From: Prevotella sp. tf2-5
GTDB lineage: Bacteria > Bacteroidota > Bacteroidia > Bacteroidales > Bacteroidaceae
Length of the DNA: 64,000 bases
Direction of reading: 5' to 3'
Assembly (NCBI RefSeq): GCF_900115435.1
Contig: NZ_FOWK01000009.1
Location: 102,666-166,665, forward strand
This document shows, in pieces, positions 16,953 to 26,234 of the stretch. Position numbers and translations under genes: made by a program. Numbering within the stretch: position 1 is the stretch's first letter; the number at the start of each line of letters is the position of its first letter. The notes below the pieces were generated by a model. It saw nothing but the letters and a program-made list of their open reading frames with translations, did no database searches and was not told the DNA's origin.

Positions 16953-19410
16953 TGATGTTGGCGAAGACACCAGCGGCAGTCACAGCGGCACCGGCTCCAT
17001 AACCCTGGATCAGCATCGGGTACTCCTTGTAACGCTCAGTGGTGAGCAATACGATGTTGTTAGAACCTTCCAGTCCATAGAAAGGATGACCATAAGGAAC
17101 TTCCTTCAGTGCGACGCTCGTCTTGAAATTCGATGGGTCGTTCTCGTCGGCTTCCATCGTTGCGACGAAACGCCAGCGCTTATTCTCGGCTTCCAGTCTC
17201 TGACGGCGAGTCTCGAAGTCAGCATCGAGTTCCGGCAGTTTAGCCCAGAAGTCATCGAGACTTCCCTCAAAGTAACTGTCAGGAACGAAGAGGTGTTTCT
17301 CCACGTCAGCCTGTTCCACTTTATAACCAGCCTCACGGGTGAGGATCACCAGTTTACGGATCACGTCCGTACCACTGAGGTCTATACGTGGGTCAGGCTC
17401 AGAGTAACGCTGCTCCTTGGCACGACGTACCGTCTCAGAGAAAGGAACGTCTGCTGCTATCTCGTTGAAGATGAAGTTCAGCGTACCACTCAGGATTGCC
17501 TCAATCTTCAGAATCTTATCACCAGAATTACAGAGGTCATTGATGGTACCGATAATCGGCAAACCAGCACCTACGTTCGTCTCATAGCGGAACCAGACAC
17601 CACGATCACGGGCCGTCTGTTTCAGTTTCAGATAACTGTCGTAGTCACTGGAGGCGGCAATCTTATTGGCAGCCACCACGGATATATTATGCTCCAAGAA
17701 TGTCTGATAGAGTTGTGCGATCTGACGACTTGCCGTACAATCGACGAAGACGCTGTTGAAGATGTTCATCTTGATAATCTCCTCACGCATGTGCTCTGTG
17801 TCTGCCTTGAATCCTGCACGCAGGATCTTCTCATAGTTGTCAAGGTCAATACCATCGCGATCCAGTACGAAGTTGTCCACATCGGAGATACCCACCACAT
17901 TCAGTTTCAATCGTCTTGACTGCATGAGGAACTGCTGCTGGGTACGAATCTGTTCGAGCAGCATACCCCCCACGGTACCAATACCACAGATGAAGATGTT
18001 CAACACCTTGTATTCTGACAGGAAGAACGAGTCGTGCAGTACGTTGAGTGACTTGCGCAGGAACTTGCCGTCCACTACGAATGAGATATTCGTCTCAGAG
18101 GCACCCTGAGCACAGGCGATCACACTGATACCAGAACGTCCGAGGGTACCGAAGAGTTTACCAGCGATACCTGGTGTCTGTTTCATATTCTCACCCACGA
18201 TAGCGATGGTAGCAAGACCGCTCTCCACCTGCATGGGGAACATGGCACCCGTCTCAATCTCCTTGGCGAACTCAGCGTTGAGTACTTCTGCAGCGGCAGC
18301 GGCATCCTCGTCACGTACACCAATAGAGGTGGAGTTCTCAGAAGAAGCCTGTGATACCATAAACACAGAGATGCCTTTATTGGCAAGGGTGGTGAAGATA
18401 CGGCGGTTCACACCGATGACACCCACCATCGACAGACCAGTGACAGTAATCAAAGAAGTACCCTTGATACTGGAGATACCCTTGATAGGTTTCTGGTCGT
18501 CGTCAATCTTTGCCTTGATAAGTGTTCCCGGATGCTCGGGATTGAAAGTGTTCTTGACCCTGATAGGGATATTCTTGACACAGACAGGGTATATCGTCGG
18601 GGGATAGATGACCTTCGCACCGAAGTTACAAAGCTCCATCGCCTCGATATAAGAAAGCTCATTGATGGTATAGGCTGTCTTGATGACTTTCGGGTCGGCA
18701 GTCATGAAACCGTCCACATCCGTCCATATCTCCAGACATTCAGCATTCAATACAGCGGCTATGATAGAGGCGGTATAGTCTGAGCCACCACGTCCCAGGT
18801 TTGTTGTCTCATGGGTATCACGGTCGCGGGCAATGAAGCCAGGTACCACATACACCTTGTTTGTTGCGGTAGGGTCGCTACCTACTGAACTGAAAGACTC
18901 CTTTACCAGTTGTGTGGTCAGGTCAGCGTCAATCACATGCTTGCCCTGTTTACGCTCTGTACGGATGAAGTCACGGGCATTCATACGGATACCGTTCTTC
19001 ACCATGGCGGCGACGATGTGTGACGACAGACGCTCACCATACGATACGATGGTGTCCTCTGTCTTCTTCGACAGGTCGTGAATGAGATACACACCATAGT
19101 AGATACTCTTCAACTGGTCGAAGAGCTGGTCTACATTGTTGAATAAGTCTACGCGCTTTTTGTCATCGGAGATGATGGCATCAATCATCTGGTGGTGGCG
19201 TGTCACCATCGCGTCGAATTCCTCACGATAGCGGTCGTCGCCCTGTTTTGCCATCTGTGATGTGGCGATCAGTTTGTCGGTGATGCCGTCAAGTGCACTT
19301 ACTACTACTACGACAGGTTGCGTCCGAGCCTCTGTCTCCACAATTTTCTTCAAGCTAAGAATGCTTTTTACGGAACCTACGGACGTTCCGCCGAATTTCA
19401 TTACTTTCAT
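16933..19410 (-). CDS. thrA: bifunctional aspartokinase / homoserine dehydrogenase
   Basis: Catalyses the first and third steps of the aspartate-to-threonine pathway. The 825-residue protein starts at ATG 19410 (MKVMKFGGTSVGSVKS). A 23-codon upstream extension spans the leader and is not conserved kinase sequence. Residues 1 to about 300 form the aspartokinase domain (KFGGTS, ETTNLGRGGSDYTA). ACT domains follow at about 310-460 (SMVGVIGVNRRIFTTLANKGISVFMV). The dehydrogenase begins at IFICGIGTVGGMLLEQI and includes the NEIAADVPFSETVRRAKEQRYSEPDPRIDLSGTDVIRKLVIL region. First gene of the thr operon. The ACT domains suggest threonine feedback. No leader peptide rich in Thr codons was found. Confidence 0.96.
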   Translation of the reverse strand: MKVMKFGGTSVGSVKSILSLKKIVETEARTQPVVVVVSALDGITDKLIATSQMAKQGDDRYREEFDAMVTRHHQMIDAIISDDKKRVDLFNNVDQLFDQLKSIYYGVYLIHDLSKKTEDTIVSYGERLSSHIVAAMVKNGIRMNARDFIRTERKQGKHVIDADLTTQLVKESFSSVGSDPTATNKVYVVPGFIARDRDTHETTNLGRGGSDYTASIIAAVLNAECLEIWTDVDGFMTADPKVIKTAYTINELSYIEAMELCNFGAKVIYPPTIYPVCVKNIPIRVKNTFNPEHPGTLIKAKIDDDQKPIKGISSIKGTSLITVTGLSMVGVIGVNRRIFTTLANKGISVFMVSQASSENSTSIGVRDEDAAAAAEVLNAEFAKEIETGAMFPMQVESGLATIAIVGENMKQTPGIAGKLFGTLGRSGISVIACAQGASETNISFVVDGKFLRKSLNVLHDSFFLSEYKVLNIFICGIGTVGGMLLEQIRTQQQFLMQSRRLKLNVVGISDVDNFVLDRDGIDLDNYEKILRAGFKADTEHMREEIIKMNIFNSVFVDCTASRQIAQLYQTFLEHNISVVAANKIAASSDYDSYLKLKQTARDRGVWFRYETNVGAGLPIIGTINDLCNSGDKILKIEAILSGTLNFIFNEIAADVPFSETVRRAKEQRYSEPDPRIDLSGTDVIRKLVILTREAGYKVEQADVEKHLFVPDSYFEGSLDDFWAKLPELDADFETRRQRLEAENKRWRFVATMEADENDPSNFKTSVALKEVPYGHPFYGLEGSNNIVLLTTERYKEYPMLIQGYGAGAAVTAAGVFANIMSIANI

Positions 19411-19476
19411 ATCTCTATGCAATTTATCTTGCCAGACGGTACCCTTTAACAAGCAGGGCTTACTCCATTGGCGGTG

Positions 19477-19484
19477 CAAAGGTA
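19477..19484 (-). promoter_or_regulatory. thr operon -7 box (TACCTTTG)
   Basis: TACCTTTG on the minus strand lies 67 nt upstream of the thrA ATG, giving a leader of roughly 60 nt. The region upstream is made of AATGTAA words, so no clear -33 box is seen. Confidence 0.65.
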
Positions 19485-19528
19485 ATGAAAAATGTAATAA
19501 TGTAATAATGTAAAAATGTAAAAAATGT

Positions 19529-19554
19529 AAAAATGCGAGTTTCCCCGCATTTTT
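19529..19554 (-). terminator. intrinsic terminator after acyl-CoA ligase genes
   Basis: A 9-bp stem AAAAATGCG/CGCATTTTT with an 8-nt loop, followed on the minus strand by T-rich sequence. It lies 44 nt beyond the ligase stop. It is set in a run of AATGTAA-type word repeats (about 19488-19533). Confidence 0.75.
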
Positions 19555-19597
19555 ACTTATTAATTATTGCCTTTTATAATTTTCTAATTTTTACATT

Positions 19598-21259
19598 CTA
19601 ACTATACAGGAAACGTTTGATACTACGCTTGGGGGTCTTGGCGAACTCCTCCGTGCGGATCTCTATTTCCGTAATCTTCTCATAGGCAGGCAACTGTTCG
19701 TTCAGTTGCTGACGGTTCTGTTCCATGATATTCTTGATATCCTCCTCGTTGAAGTTCATGTTCTTCGCCTCGTCATAGTCGGGATATACCAGTCCGACGA
19801 GTTTCGTGTCACGCTGTACCACAACACTCTCGACGACCAGTGTCAGAGAGTTCAGCTTGTCCTCAATCTCCTCTGGGTAGATATTCTGTCCATTAGGACC
19901 TAACAGCATGTTCTTTGAACGTCCGTTAATAAACACATTTCCGTCATAGTCCATCGTGCCGAGGTCACCAGTATGGTACCAGCCTTCCTCGTCGAGCGTC
20001 TCCTTGGTGGCTTCCTCGTTCTTATAGTAACCCAGCATCACATTAAGTCCCTTGGCGAGAATCTCACCAGGTTTATGGGCAGGGTCGCTGGAGTTAATCT
20101 TCACCTCCATGTGGTAGGCAGCCTGTCCACAGGAGCCCTGTGCGAAGGTCTGCCAGTCACGGTAACAGATAATCGGGGCACACTCTGTAGCGCCATAGCC
20201 GACAGTATAGGGGAACTCGATTTTCTTCAGGAAAGACTCCACCTCCTGGTTGAAGGCAGCGCCACCGATGATCACCTCATAGAGCTCGCCGCCGAAAGCC
20301 TTCACCACCTCTTTGCAGATCATCTGTCGTACCTTCTTCGAGATGACAGGCATCGACAGCAGCAGTCTCATGCGGTTATTCTGTATCTTGGGGAATACCT
20401 TCTTACGGATAATCTTCTCGATGACCAGTGGTACGGCGATGATAATCTTCGGTTTGATCTCCGCAAAAGCCTGTGCGATGATGGCAGGTGAGGGGATGCG
20501 GTTGAGATAATATACATGACAGCCATGCAGGAACTCAAAGATAAACTCGAAAGCCATACCGTACATGTGTGCCATCGGGAGGATGGAGATGATACGGTCT
20601 CCCTTGTCGATAATCTTGCCTAACACATACTCCGCGAAGTCGTAGTTTGACCAGAGGGCACGATAGGGTACCATGACACCCTTCGAGAAACCTGTTGTGC
20701 CGGAGGTGTAGTTGATCATTGCCAGTTCCTCGCCACTCTCCTCTATATAATAATGTACGTGTTCCTTACGGAAATATTTGGGGAATTTCTTGCCGTACAA
20801 CTCATTCAGATGCTCTCGGGCATAGGTCAGCTTGTCCGTGCGTGACAGCATCAGCGAGTAGTCGGGGTTGTTGATGATACCCTCCAAATGTGGCATCTGT
20901 GTGGGGTCAATCTGTGTCGCTACATGATCACCTACGAAGAGCAGCTTGGAATCCGAGTGGTTGACGATATTATGAATCTGGTCTGCCATGAACTCATGGA
21001 GGATAGGTACGGCGATAGCTCCGTAGGTCAGGGTGGCAAGGAAAGCCACAGCCCACTGACTGGAGTTACGTCCACAGAGGGCTATCTTGTCGCCCTTTAC
21101 CACACCACAGTTCTCAAACAGGATGTGCAGTTTCTCTATCTTACGTGCCACGTCATGGAATTGCAGGGTGGCTCCTTTGTAGTCAGTCAGTGCATCGAGG
21201 TCCCAATTGTCGATGATGCTCTGCTGTATAAGTTGATTAAAACTGGGTACGTTTTCCAT
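19598..21259 (-). CDS. AMP-dependent long-chain acyl-CoA synthetase, copy 2
   Basis: A 553-residue adenylate-forming enzyme that activates a fatty acid with ATP and CoA. Motifs are INYTSGTTGFSKGVM (AMP/P-loop), VGYGATECAPIICY, and EGWYHTGDLGTMDYDGNVFINGRSKNMLLGPNGQNIYPEEIED, and the C-terminal catalytic lysine region KTPKRSIKRFLYS. Starts MENVPSFNQLIQQSIIDNWDLDALTDYKGATLQ. It is a close paralogue of the upstream gene (11-nt gap) along its full length, so a tandem duplication in one operon. Exact substrate cannot be read from the sequence. Confidence 0.9.
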   Translation of the reverse strand: MENVPSFNQLIQQSIIDNWDLDALTDYKGATLQFHDVARKIEKLHILFENCGVVKGDKIALCGRNSSQWAVAFLATLTYGAIAVPILHEFMADQIHNIVNHSDSKLLFVGDHVATQIDPTQMPHLEGIINNPDYSLMLSRTDKLTYAREHLNELYGKKFPKYFRKEHVHYYIEESGEELAMINYTSGTTGFSKGVMVPYRALWSNYDFAEYVLGKIIDKGDRIISILPMAHMYGMAFEFIFEFLHGCHVYYLNRIPSPAIIAQAFAEIKPKIIIAVPLVIEKIIRKKVFPKIQNNRMRLLLSMPVISKKVRQMICKEVVKAFGGELYEVIIGGAAFNQEVESFLKKIEFPYTVGYGATECAPIICYRDWQTFAQGSCGQAAYHMEVKINSSDPAHKPGEILAKGLNVMLGYYKNEEATKETLDEEGWYHTGDLGTMDYDGNVFINGRSKNMLLGPNGQNIYPEEIEDKLNSLTLVVESVVVQRDTKLVGLVYPDYDEAKNMNFNEEDIKNIMEQNRQQLNEQLPAYEKITEIEIRTEEFAKTPKRSIKRFLYS

Positions 21260-21270
21260 ATCGATTACGG

Positions 21271-22929
21271 TTATTTGTATAAGTAACGTTTAATGCTCTT
21301 CTTCGGTGTTTTCTCGAACTCCTCCTCACGGAGCTCAATCATGTTGAGACGACTGTATGGTGGCAGTATCTCATTGAGTTGCTGACGGTTTTGTTCCATC
21401 ACGTTCTGCAGGTCCTCCTCAGAGAATCCCATCTCCTTTGCCTCGTCCATATCAGGGTAAACCAATCCGACGAGATGCTCACCACGCTGTACGATGATAC
21501 ACTCACTGACCAGTGTCATGGAACCGAGCTTATCCTCGATCTCCTCCGGGTAGACGTTCTGTCCGTTGGCTCCCAACAGCATGTTCTTCGAGCGTCCACG
21601 GATAAACAGATGACCATCCCACGACATCGTGGCAAGGTCGCCGGTATGATACCAGCCGTCCTCGTCGAGTGCCTTACGGGTAGCCTCTTCGTTCTTGTAA
21701 TAGCCCAGCATCACGTTGGTGCCTCGCGTCACAATCTCCCCGGCAATCTCCTGTGGGTTGCTGGACAGGATCTTCACCTCCATATGGTCTACTGCTGTTC
21801 CACAGGAGCCAGACACAAAGTCATGGTAGTCGCTATAGGTAATCAGTGGTGCACATTCTGTGGTGCCATAGCCGACAGTGATAGGAAACTCGATGTCCAT
21901 CATGAATTTCTCGATCTCCTGGTTCAGAGGAGCACCACCCACGATAACCTCATAAGCCTCACCACCAAAGGCGGCATATACCTCCTGACAGATACGCTCC
22001 TTCACTTTCTTGGAGACGACGGGCATCTGCAGCAGGATCTTCACGGCATTGCTCTGTATCTTTGGGAATACCCGTTTGCGGATAATCTTCTCGATAATCA
22101 AGGGAACGGCAACCACCAGATGGGGTCTTACCGTCTTGAAAGCCTCTGCGATAATAGCTGGGGAGGGTAGACGAGTCAGGAAAAACAGGTGGTAACCTGA
22201 GCAGAAGGGGAAGAGGAACTCAATAGCCTGTCCGTACATATGTGCCATAGGCAGGATACTCAGCATACGACTGTATTTCGGTATCTGCATTCCTAAGCGT
22301 TTGATACAGAAATCCACGTTACCCCATAGAGCACGGTAGGGTATCATCACACCCTTCGAGAACCCAGTCGTACCACTCGTATAGTTGAGCATACACAACT
22401 CCTCTGGGTCGTCGACGTACCAGTTGATATGCTCAGCACGGAACGCCATGGGGTATTTCTCACCGAACAACAGGTTGAGGTGCTCACGGGCATCCATCAG
22501 TTTCTCGTTTCTGCAGGTGTGTAGGGAGAAGTCAGGAAGGTTGAAGATTCCCTCCAGTTCTGGCATCTCCTTCGGGTCGATGAGGTTGACCACATAGTCG
22601 CCTACGAATAACAACTTGGATTCGGAGTGGTTGACGATATTATGTATCTGCTCTCCATTGAACTCATGGAGGATAGGCACGATGATGGCGCCATAGGTGA
22701 GGGTGGCGAGATAGGCTACAGCCCAATGGGCGGAGTTACGTCCACAAACGGCGATGCGGTCACCTTTCTCTATTCCCGCAGCCTCCATCATGATATGCAG
22801 TTTCTCTATCTTGCGGGCTACGTCGTGATACTGCAACGTAGAACCTTTATAGTCTGTCAGCGCGTCGAGCAGCCAGTTCTCCTTAATCGTCTTAACGATA
22901 TAGGAGTTGAAACTTGGTATGTCGTTCAT
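21271..22929 (-). CDS. AMP-dependent long-chain acyl-CoA synthetase, copy 1
   Basis: A 552-residue paralogue of the next gene, starting at ATG 22929 (MNDIPSFNSYIVKTIKENWLLDALTDYKGSTLQYHDVARKIEKLH). The frame runs open upstream to 23376, but that part crosses the promoter and is antisense to the ABC transporter gene, so it is rejected. Motifs are LNYTSGTTGFSKGVM, VGYGTTECAPLITY, HTGDLATMSWDGHLFIRGRSKNMLLGANGQNVYPEEIEDKL and KTPKKSIKRYLYK. First gene of a two-gene operon with a consensus promoter. It likely feeds fatty acids into lipid synthesis or turnover. Confidence 0.9.
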   Translation of the reverse strand: MNDIPSFNSYIVKTIKENWLLDALTDYKGSTLQYHDVARKIEKLHIMMEAAGIEKGDRIAVCGRNSAHWAVAYLATLTYGAIIVPILHEFNGEQIHNIVNHSESKLLFVGDYVVNLIDPKEMPELEGIFNLPDFSLHTCRNEKLMDAREHLNLLFGEKYPMAFRAEHINWYVDDPEELCMLNYTSGTTGFSKGVMIPYRALWGNVDFCIKRLGMQIPKYSRMLSILPMAHMYGQAIEFLFPFCSGYHLFFLTRLPSPAIIAEAFKTVRPHLVVAVPLIIEKIIRKRVFPKIQSNAVKILLQMPVVSKKVKERICQEVYAAFGGEAYEVIVGGAPLNQEIEKFMMDIEFPITVGYGTTECAPLITYSDYHDFVSGSCGTAVDHMEVKILSSNPQEIAGEIVTRGTNVMLGYYKNEEATRKALDEDGWYHTGDLATMSWDGHLFIRGRSKNMLLGANGQNVYPEEIEDKLGSMTLVSECIIVQRGEHLVGLVYPDMDEAKEMGFSEEDLQNVMEQNRQQLNEILPPYSRLNMIELREEEFEKTPKKSIKRYLYK

Positions 22930-22952
22930 TGCACAATCTTCAAAATTTTGTG

Positions 22953-22984
22953 CAAAGGTAATATCTTTCCTGCACATTCGCAAA
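22953..22984 (-). promoter_or_regulatory. acyl-CoA ligase operon promoter, TTTG-N20-TACCTTTG
   Basis: On the minus strand TTTG (22984-22981) and TACCTTTG (22960-22953) are 20 nt apart. The box is 23 nt from ATG 22929. Confidence 0.8.
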
Positions 22985-23053
22985 AATTTTGTGCAGTTTT
23001 TTGAAGGTTCAGGTAAAAATATTACAAAAAAGGTAAAATGGGACAAATAATCC

Positions 23054-24676
23054 TCACAATCGTATGACCTCGTCGCATAATTCACTAACTGTTTTGCGAT
23101 GGGTGATAAACAACATGGTCTTCTCCTTGCAGTTAGTGAAGAGTCGTTTGTATAGCTCTTGTTCCGTAGGTCCGTCGAGACTGCTGCTGATCTCGTCAAG
23201 CAACAGGATATTACCGGGACACAGCAGTCCACGGGCAATGGCGATGCGTTGGGCTTGTCCCTCACTGAGTCCCTTGCCCCGTTCTCCCAGCTCGGTACTG
23301 AGTCCTTGTGGCAGGTCATTGATGAAATCAGCGCAAGCGGTATGGAGCACAGCCAACAGCTCATCGTCTGTGGCATTGGGCTTGGCGAGTTGGAGATTAT
23401 AGCGGATGCTGCCGCTCATCAAGGTGTTTCCTTGTGGTACAAAGACGAAGTTAGGACGTGTCTGGATACCTATCATGTGCTCCCTGTCGTTGGTATACAA
23501 GGTGATACTCCCTTCTGTGGGCTTGATGAAACCGAGCAACAGTCTGAAGAGTGTTGTCTTGCCGATGCCTGTCTCTCCCATGATAGCGGTCTTGCTGCCT
23601 GCTTTGAAGTCATGACTGAAATGATCGACCACCAGACGGTCGCCGTCAGCATAATGGAATGACGTATTGTTAAAACGGATACCTGGTACCTCTTTCTCTG
23701 GTGTGCGCCCCTCAGTGGTAAACTCCTGCTCTGTCTGGTCCAGTTCCTCCAGCCTGTCGATACTTGCTGTGGCGTGGATGATGCCAGGAACCATGTTCAG
23801 CATCTGCAGGATAGGATGTTGTATCATACCCACCAACTGCAGGAAGGAGGTCATCACACCAAAGGTGATGGTACCGTTTCGCAGTCCGATACCTCCCCAT
23901 ACGAAAGCCATCAGGTAGCCCAGTCCGAAGACACAGCCCATGATCAGTCGGGTGATGACGGTGAAACGGGTCCGTCGCATCACATTACCTTGCAGACGTT
24001 GCTGCATCGTGTCCAGGCGCTCTGTCACCCATTGCTCACTGCCCAGGGAACGTAACACGGCATTATGCTCCATGGTCTCCTGCACCTGCATCTGTATCTT
24101 ACTCTCGTCTTGTCTGATGTCGAGAGTCATCTTCCGTAATTTCCTGGCGATGAGCTTTCCGAAGATGATGGCAACGGGGGTGAGTATGAGCAAAGCCCAT
24201 GCGAGACGGGCGTCAAACCATCGCATCATCAGGAAGGCACCACAGAGCTGTATCATGGTGACACTCATCTGGGGTATGGAGTCTGTTGTCACAGAGCTCA
24301 CCGTGTCAATGTCCTTGGCAAGTCGTGAGGTGATATCCCCGGAGTGCATGGTCTTGTCACCAAAGAGCTGACGGTGGAAGAGTCTGCTGAATATCCTGAG
24401 GCGCAGCATATTGGTCTGGCGCACATTGGCGGTGGTCGTCATGTAGTAATATACCTGTCGTAATACCACACCGCCTACCACTGTCATGACCAGCCATAAT
24501 ACCATTTGCATGACATCCTCGGCGCTCCCGGAACGGATGGTCTTGTCAATAAACACACGGCTGAGCCATACCATCATCAGTCCGAGTCCTACTTGCCCGA
24601 TACCGATGATGACACGCATCGCTGTGTTCCAGCGGATGCCCCTCATGTTAAGCCACAGCCATGTGACGTATTTCAT
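23054..24676 (-). CDS. ABC transporter, fused permease and ATPase
   Basis: A 540-residue half-transporter. The N-terminal membrane domain (about 1-300) has six helices starting MKYVTWLWLNMRGIRWNTAMRVIIGIGQVGLGLMMVWLSR. The ATPase domain has Walker A GETGIGKTT, Q-loop FVPQGN, signature LSEGQAQRIAIARGLL, Walker B ILLLDEISSSLD and the switch His in FITHRKT. No N-terminal C39 peptidase is present, so leader cleavage would need another protease. Its start overlaps the PqqD-like gene by 4 nt. Context (PqqD-like, S24/S26 peptidase and HprK-like proteins) suggests export of a small modified peptide; that is inference. Confidence 0.88.
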   Translation of the reverse strand: MKYVTWLWLNMRGIRWNTAMRVIIGIGQVGLGLMMVWLSRVFIDKTIRSGSAEDVMQMVLWLVMTVVGGVVLRQVYYYMTTTANVRQTNMLRLRIFSRLFHRQLFGDKTMHSGDITSRLAKDIDTVSSVTTDSIPQMSVTMIQLCGAFLMMRWFDARLAWALLILTPVAIIFGKLIARKLRKMTLDIRQDESKIQMQVQETMEHNAVLRSLGSEQWVTERLDTMQQRLQGNVMRRTRFTVITRLIMGCVFGLGYLMAFVWGGIGLRNGTITFGVMTSFLQLVGMIQHPILQMLNMVPGIIHATASIDRLEELDQTEQEFTTEGRTPEKEVPGIRFNNTSFHYADGDRLVVDHFSHDFKAGSKTAIMGETGIGKTTLFRLLLGFIKPTEGSITLYTNDREHMIGIQTRPNFVFVPQGNTLMSGSIRYNLQLAKPNATDDELLAVLHTACADFINDLPQGLSTELGERGKGLSEGQAQRIAIARGLLCPGNILLLDEISSSLDGPTEQELYKRLFTNCKEKTMLFITHRKTVSELCDEVIRL

Positions 24677-24942
24677 TCAATAACTCCTTCTTTTTGCCAT
24701 TGATTGATGATTTTGGCAACATCCTCTTTTGCGACATCGTTGCTAACCTCATATTCCTCGCAGAGCTTGTCGGCAAGTTGCTCGACGGTGAAGTCGCCCA
24801 TGGCGTCTGCCTGCTTCCACAACCATGCCGCCGTCTCATTGAGGGCAAGCAGTCTGCCGAAGTTGACAGCGGCAAGTCCTTCACCAGTGATGACGTGCTC
24901 ACCACAAACCTCACGTAGTACAAATTCTTTTTTGATTCTCAT
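24673..24942 (-). CDS. PqqD-like peptide chaperone
   Basis: An 89-residue protein, MRIKKEFVLREVCGEHVITG, with LLALNETAAWLWKQADAMGDFTVEQLADKLCEEYEVSNDVAKEDVAKIINQWQKEGVIE. Length and the LNETAAWLW and DV..I..W...G motifs match PqqD-type domains, which bind the leader of ribosomally made peptides and hand it to modifying enzymes. It overlaps the S24/S26 gene upstream (4 nt) and the ABC transporter downstream (4 nt). Within such operons a PqqD-like protein usually goes with a peptide precursor. None is clearly present here. Confidence 0.85.
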   Translation of the reverse strand: MRIKKEFVLREVCGEHVITGEGLAAVNFGRLLALNETAAWLWKQADAMGDFTVEQLADKLCEEYEVSNDVAKEDVAKIINQWQKEGVIE

Positions 24943-25367
24943 AATCTTCTGTATATTGCTAATATATATCTTCTAATAGGTCGCAAATACCACCAGAGCC
25001 TGGTGGCACGCATGCGCCATTTGCTGTATAAGTCATGTCGCTTGCCGTCAGCACTTACCACATGAGTGGCTATCGCACAGATGTCGTCAATCTTACAGTG
25101 TTCTGTGCCGATGATGTTGCCATCACCCATCAGTACCACGTCATGACCGTCGATCTTGATGATGCGGTGTACCACATAACGACAGTTCTCCACCCAGGCG
25201 AGTACCACATCACCCACCTTGGGATGATCTGGTTTCTGGAGGATGACACTCTCCTTGCCACCAATAATAAAAGGAAGCATGCTGTTGCCTTTGACGGGTA
25301 ACGTCACACTCAGCCCCTCTTTTGCCAATCGGGTCGCCTCCTCTAATATCTCATGATCACTAATCAT
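24939..25367 (-). CDS. S24/S26-type peptidase
   Basis: A 142-residue protein starting MISDHEILEEATRLAKEGLSVTLPVKGNSMLPFI. The KGNSMLP motif puts the nucleophile at Ser29. YVVHRIIKIDGHDVVLMGDGN supplies a likely His general base (His67) and the GDGN loop, closer to the Sec11/SipW type (Ser-His) than to the Ser-Lys LepB type. There is no clear N-terminal membrane anchor, but the C-terminus ends in a basic, hydrophobic segment (TRLWWYLRPIRRYILAIYRRL). In RiPP-like operons of Bacteroidota such peptidases sit beside PqqD and HprK-like genes. Leader removal is a reasonable guess. It lies 3 nt after the HprK-like gene. Confidence 0.8.
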   Translation of the reverse strand: MISDHEILEEATRLAKEGLSVTLPVKGNSMLPFIIGGKESVILQKPDHPKVGDVVLAWVENCRYVVHRIIKIDGHDVVLMGDGNIIGTEHCKIDDICAIATHVVSADGKRHDLYSKWRMRATRLWWYLRPIRRYILAIYRRL

Positions 25368-25370
25368 CTG

Positions 25371-26234
25371 TCAACTCTCAACTGCCTCCTGGCAAACCTT
25401 AGCCGCTTCCTCATCGGGCAGACACTCAAGATGGAAGACGGGTGTCGTCATGGCAAGGGCATTCTCTGTCTGATGCAGTCCGTCAGCAACATGCTGGTCC
25501 CACCGCTTACCACTAATACTGGGTACTAATGATGCGTAGGCCTCGATACCTTTCAGACGACGTATCTTGTTATAGGGTGCCTGACTGAGCAGCACGATAC
25601 CACCCAACGGGTAACAGACATTTCGATAACAGGGGGTCTTGCCGCTCCAAGGACTGCCATAGACCGTTGCGCCATCATGCTGGATGCGTACCACAGGGTT
25701 GTCGTCGTTTACCAATGCCGTCCCCTCAATATATTTCAGCCATAGACGGGCATGGGTGCTCTTCCCCGTACCGCTCTTACCTAAAAACATATAAGCCTTT
25801 TCTTTGTGACTCACGACAGCGGCATGGAATAATACGGTGTCATGCGGTGCTGTGGCAAGAGCGTATAACACCATCAGCGCATTGTCAATGGCGAGCTTGC
25901 GATATTTACCTGTCATCACCAACAGTCCTTCGTGGTAGTCGTCAGGACATACCAGCCAGCCGGCTGTCTCGTATTGCCAACGGAACTCAAATACCGACTT
26001 GCCATCGGCTGTCTTGCCACAGAAGATTTCCTGACCTTCCTCTTCCTGACGCAGCTCCTCGGTATAGTCGATACGCTCACCGTCCTCGATGGTCAGAATG
26101 AATAATGCTGTGTCTTTGTCCCAACAGAACGGCTCATAGTTCCGCATCAGCGCAAAGTCCTCAACAGCTGTTTGTATGCCAAACACATGGTCAGCAACCT
26201 TGTAATATCTGGTCGTTATCATTGTCATCATCAC
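25371..26234 (-). CDS. HprK/PEP-carboxykinase-like ATPase
   Basis: A 287-residue protein with a P-loop AYMFLGKSGTGKSTHARLWLKYIEG near the middle, followed by ALVNDDNPVVRI and VYGSPWSGKTPCYRNVCYPLGGIVLLSQAP. This order is typical of HPr-kinase-like proteins found beside lasso-peptide and other RiPP genes, where a relative can phosphorylate a peptide Ser. There is no CPr/HPr system here. The start is uncertain: MMMTMITTRYYKVADHV has three candidate Met codons, and the earliest overlaps a 39-codon lipoprotein-signal ORF in another frame. First large gene of a four-gene overlapping operon. Confidence 0.75.
   Translation of the reverse strand: MMMTMITTRYYKVADHVFGIQTAVEDFALMRNYEPFCWDKDTALFILTIEDGERIDYTEELRQEEEGQEIFCGKTADGKSVFEFRWQYETAGWLVCPDDYHEGLLVMTGKYRKLAIDNALMVLYALATAPHDTVLFHAAVVSHKEKAYMFLGKSGTGKSTHARLWLKYIEGTALVNDDNPVVRIQHDGATVYGSPWSGKTPCYRNVCYPLGGIVLLSQAPYNKIRRLKGIEAYASLVPSISGKRWDQHVADGLHQTENALAMTTPVFHLECLPDEEAAKVCQEAVES

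Noticed and set aside
19411..19476. Threonine attenuator leader peptide before thrA
   Set aside because: No short ORF rich in Thr or Ile codons and no terminator/antiterminator pair was seen in the leader of about 60 nt.
22930..23376. N-terminal extension of acyl-CoA ligase copy 1
   Set aside because: It runs through the promoter and the opposite strand of the ABC gene; the ligase homology starts at 22929.
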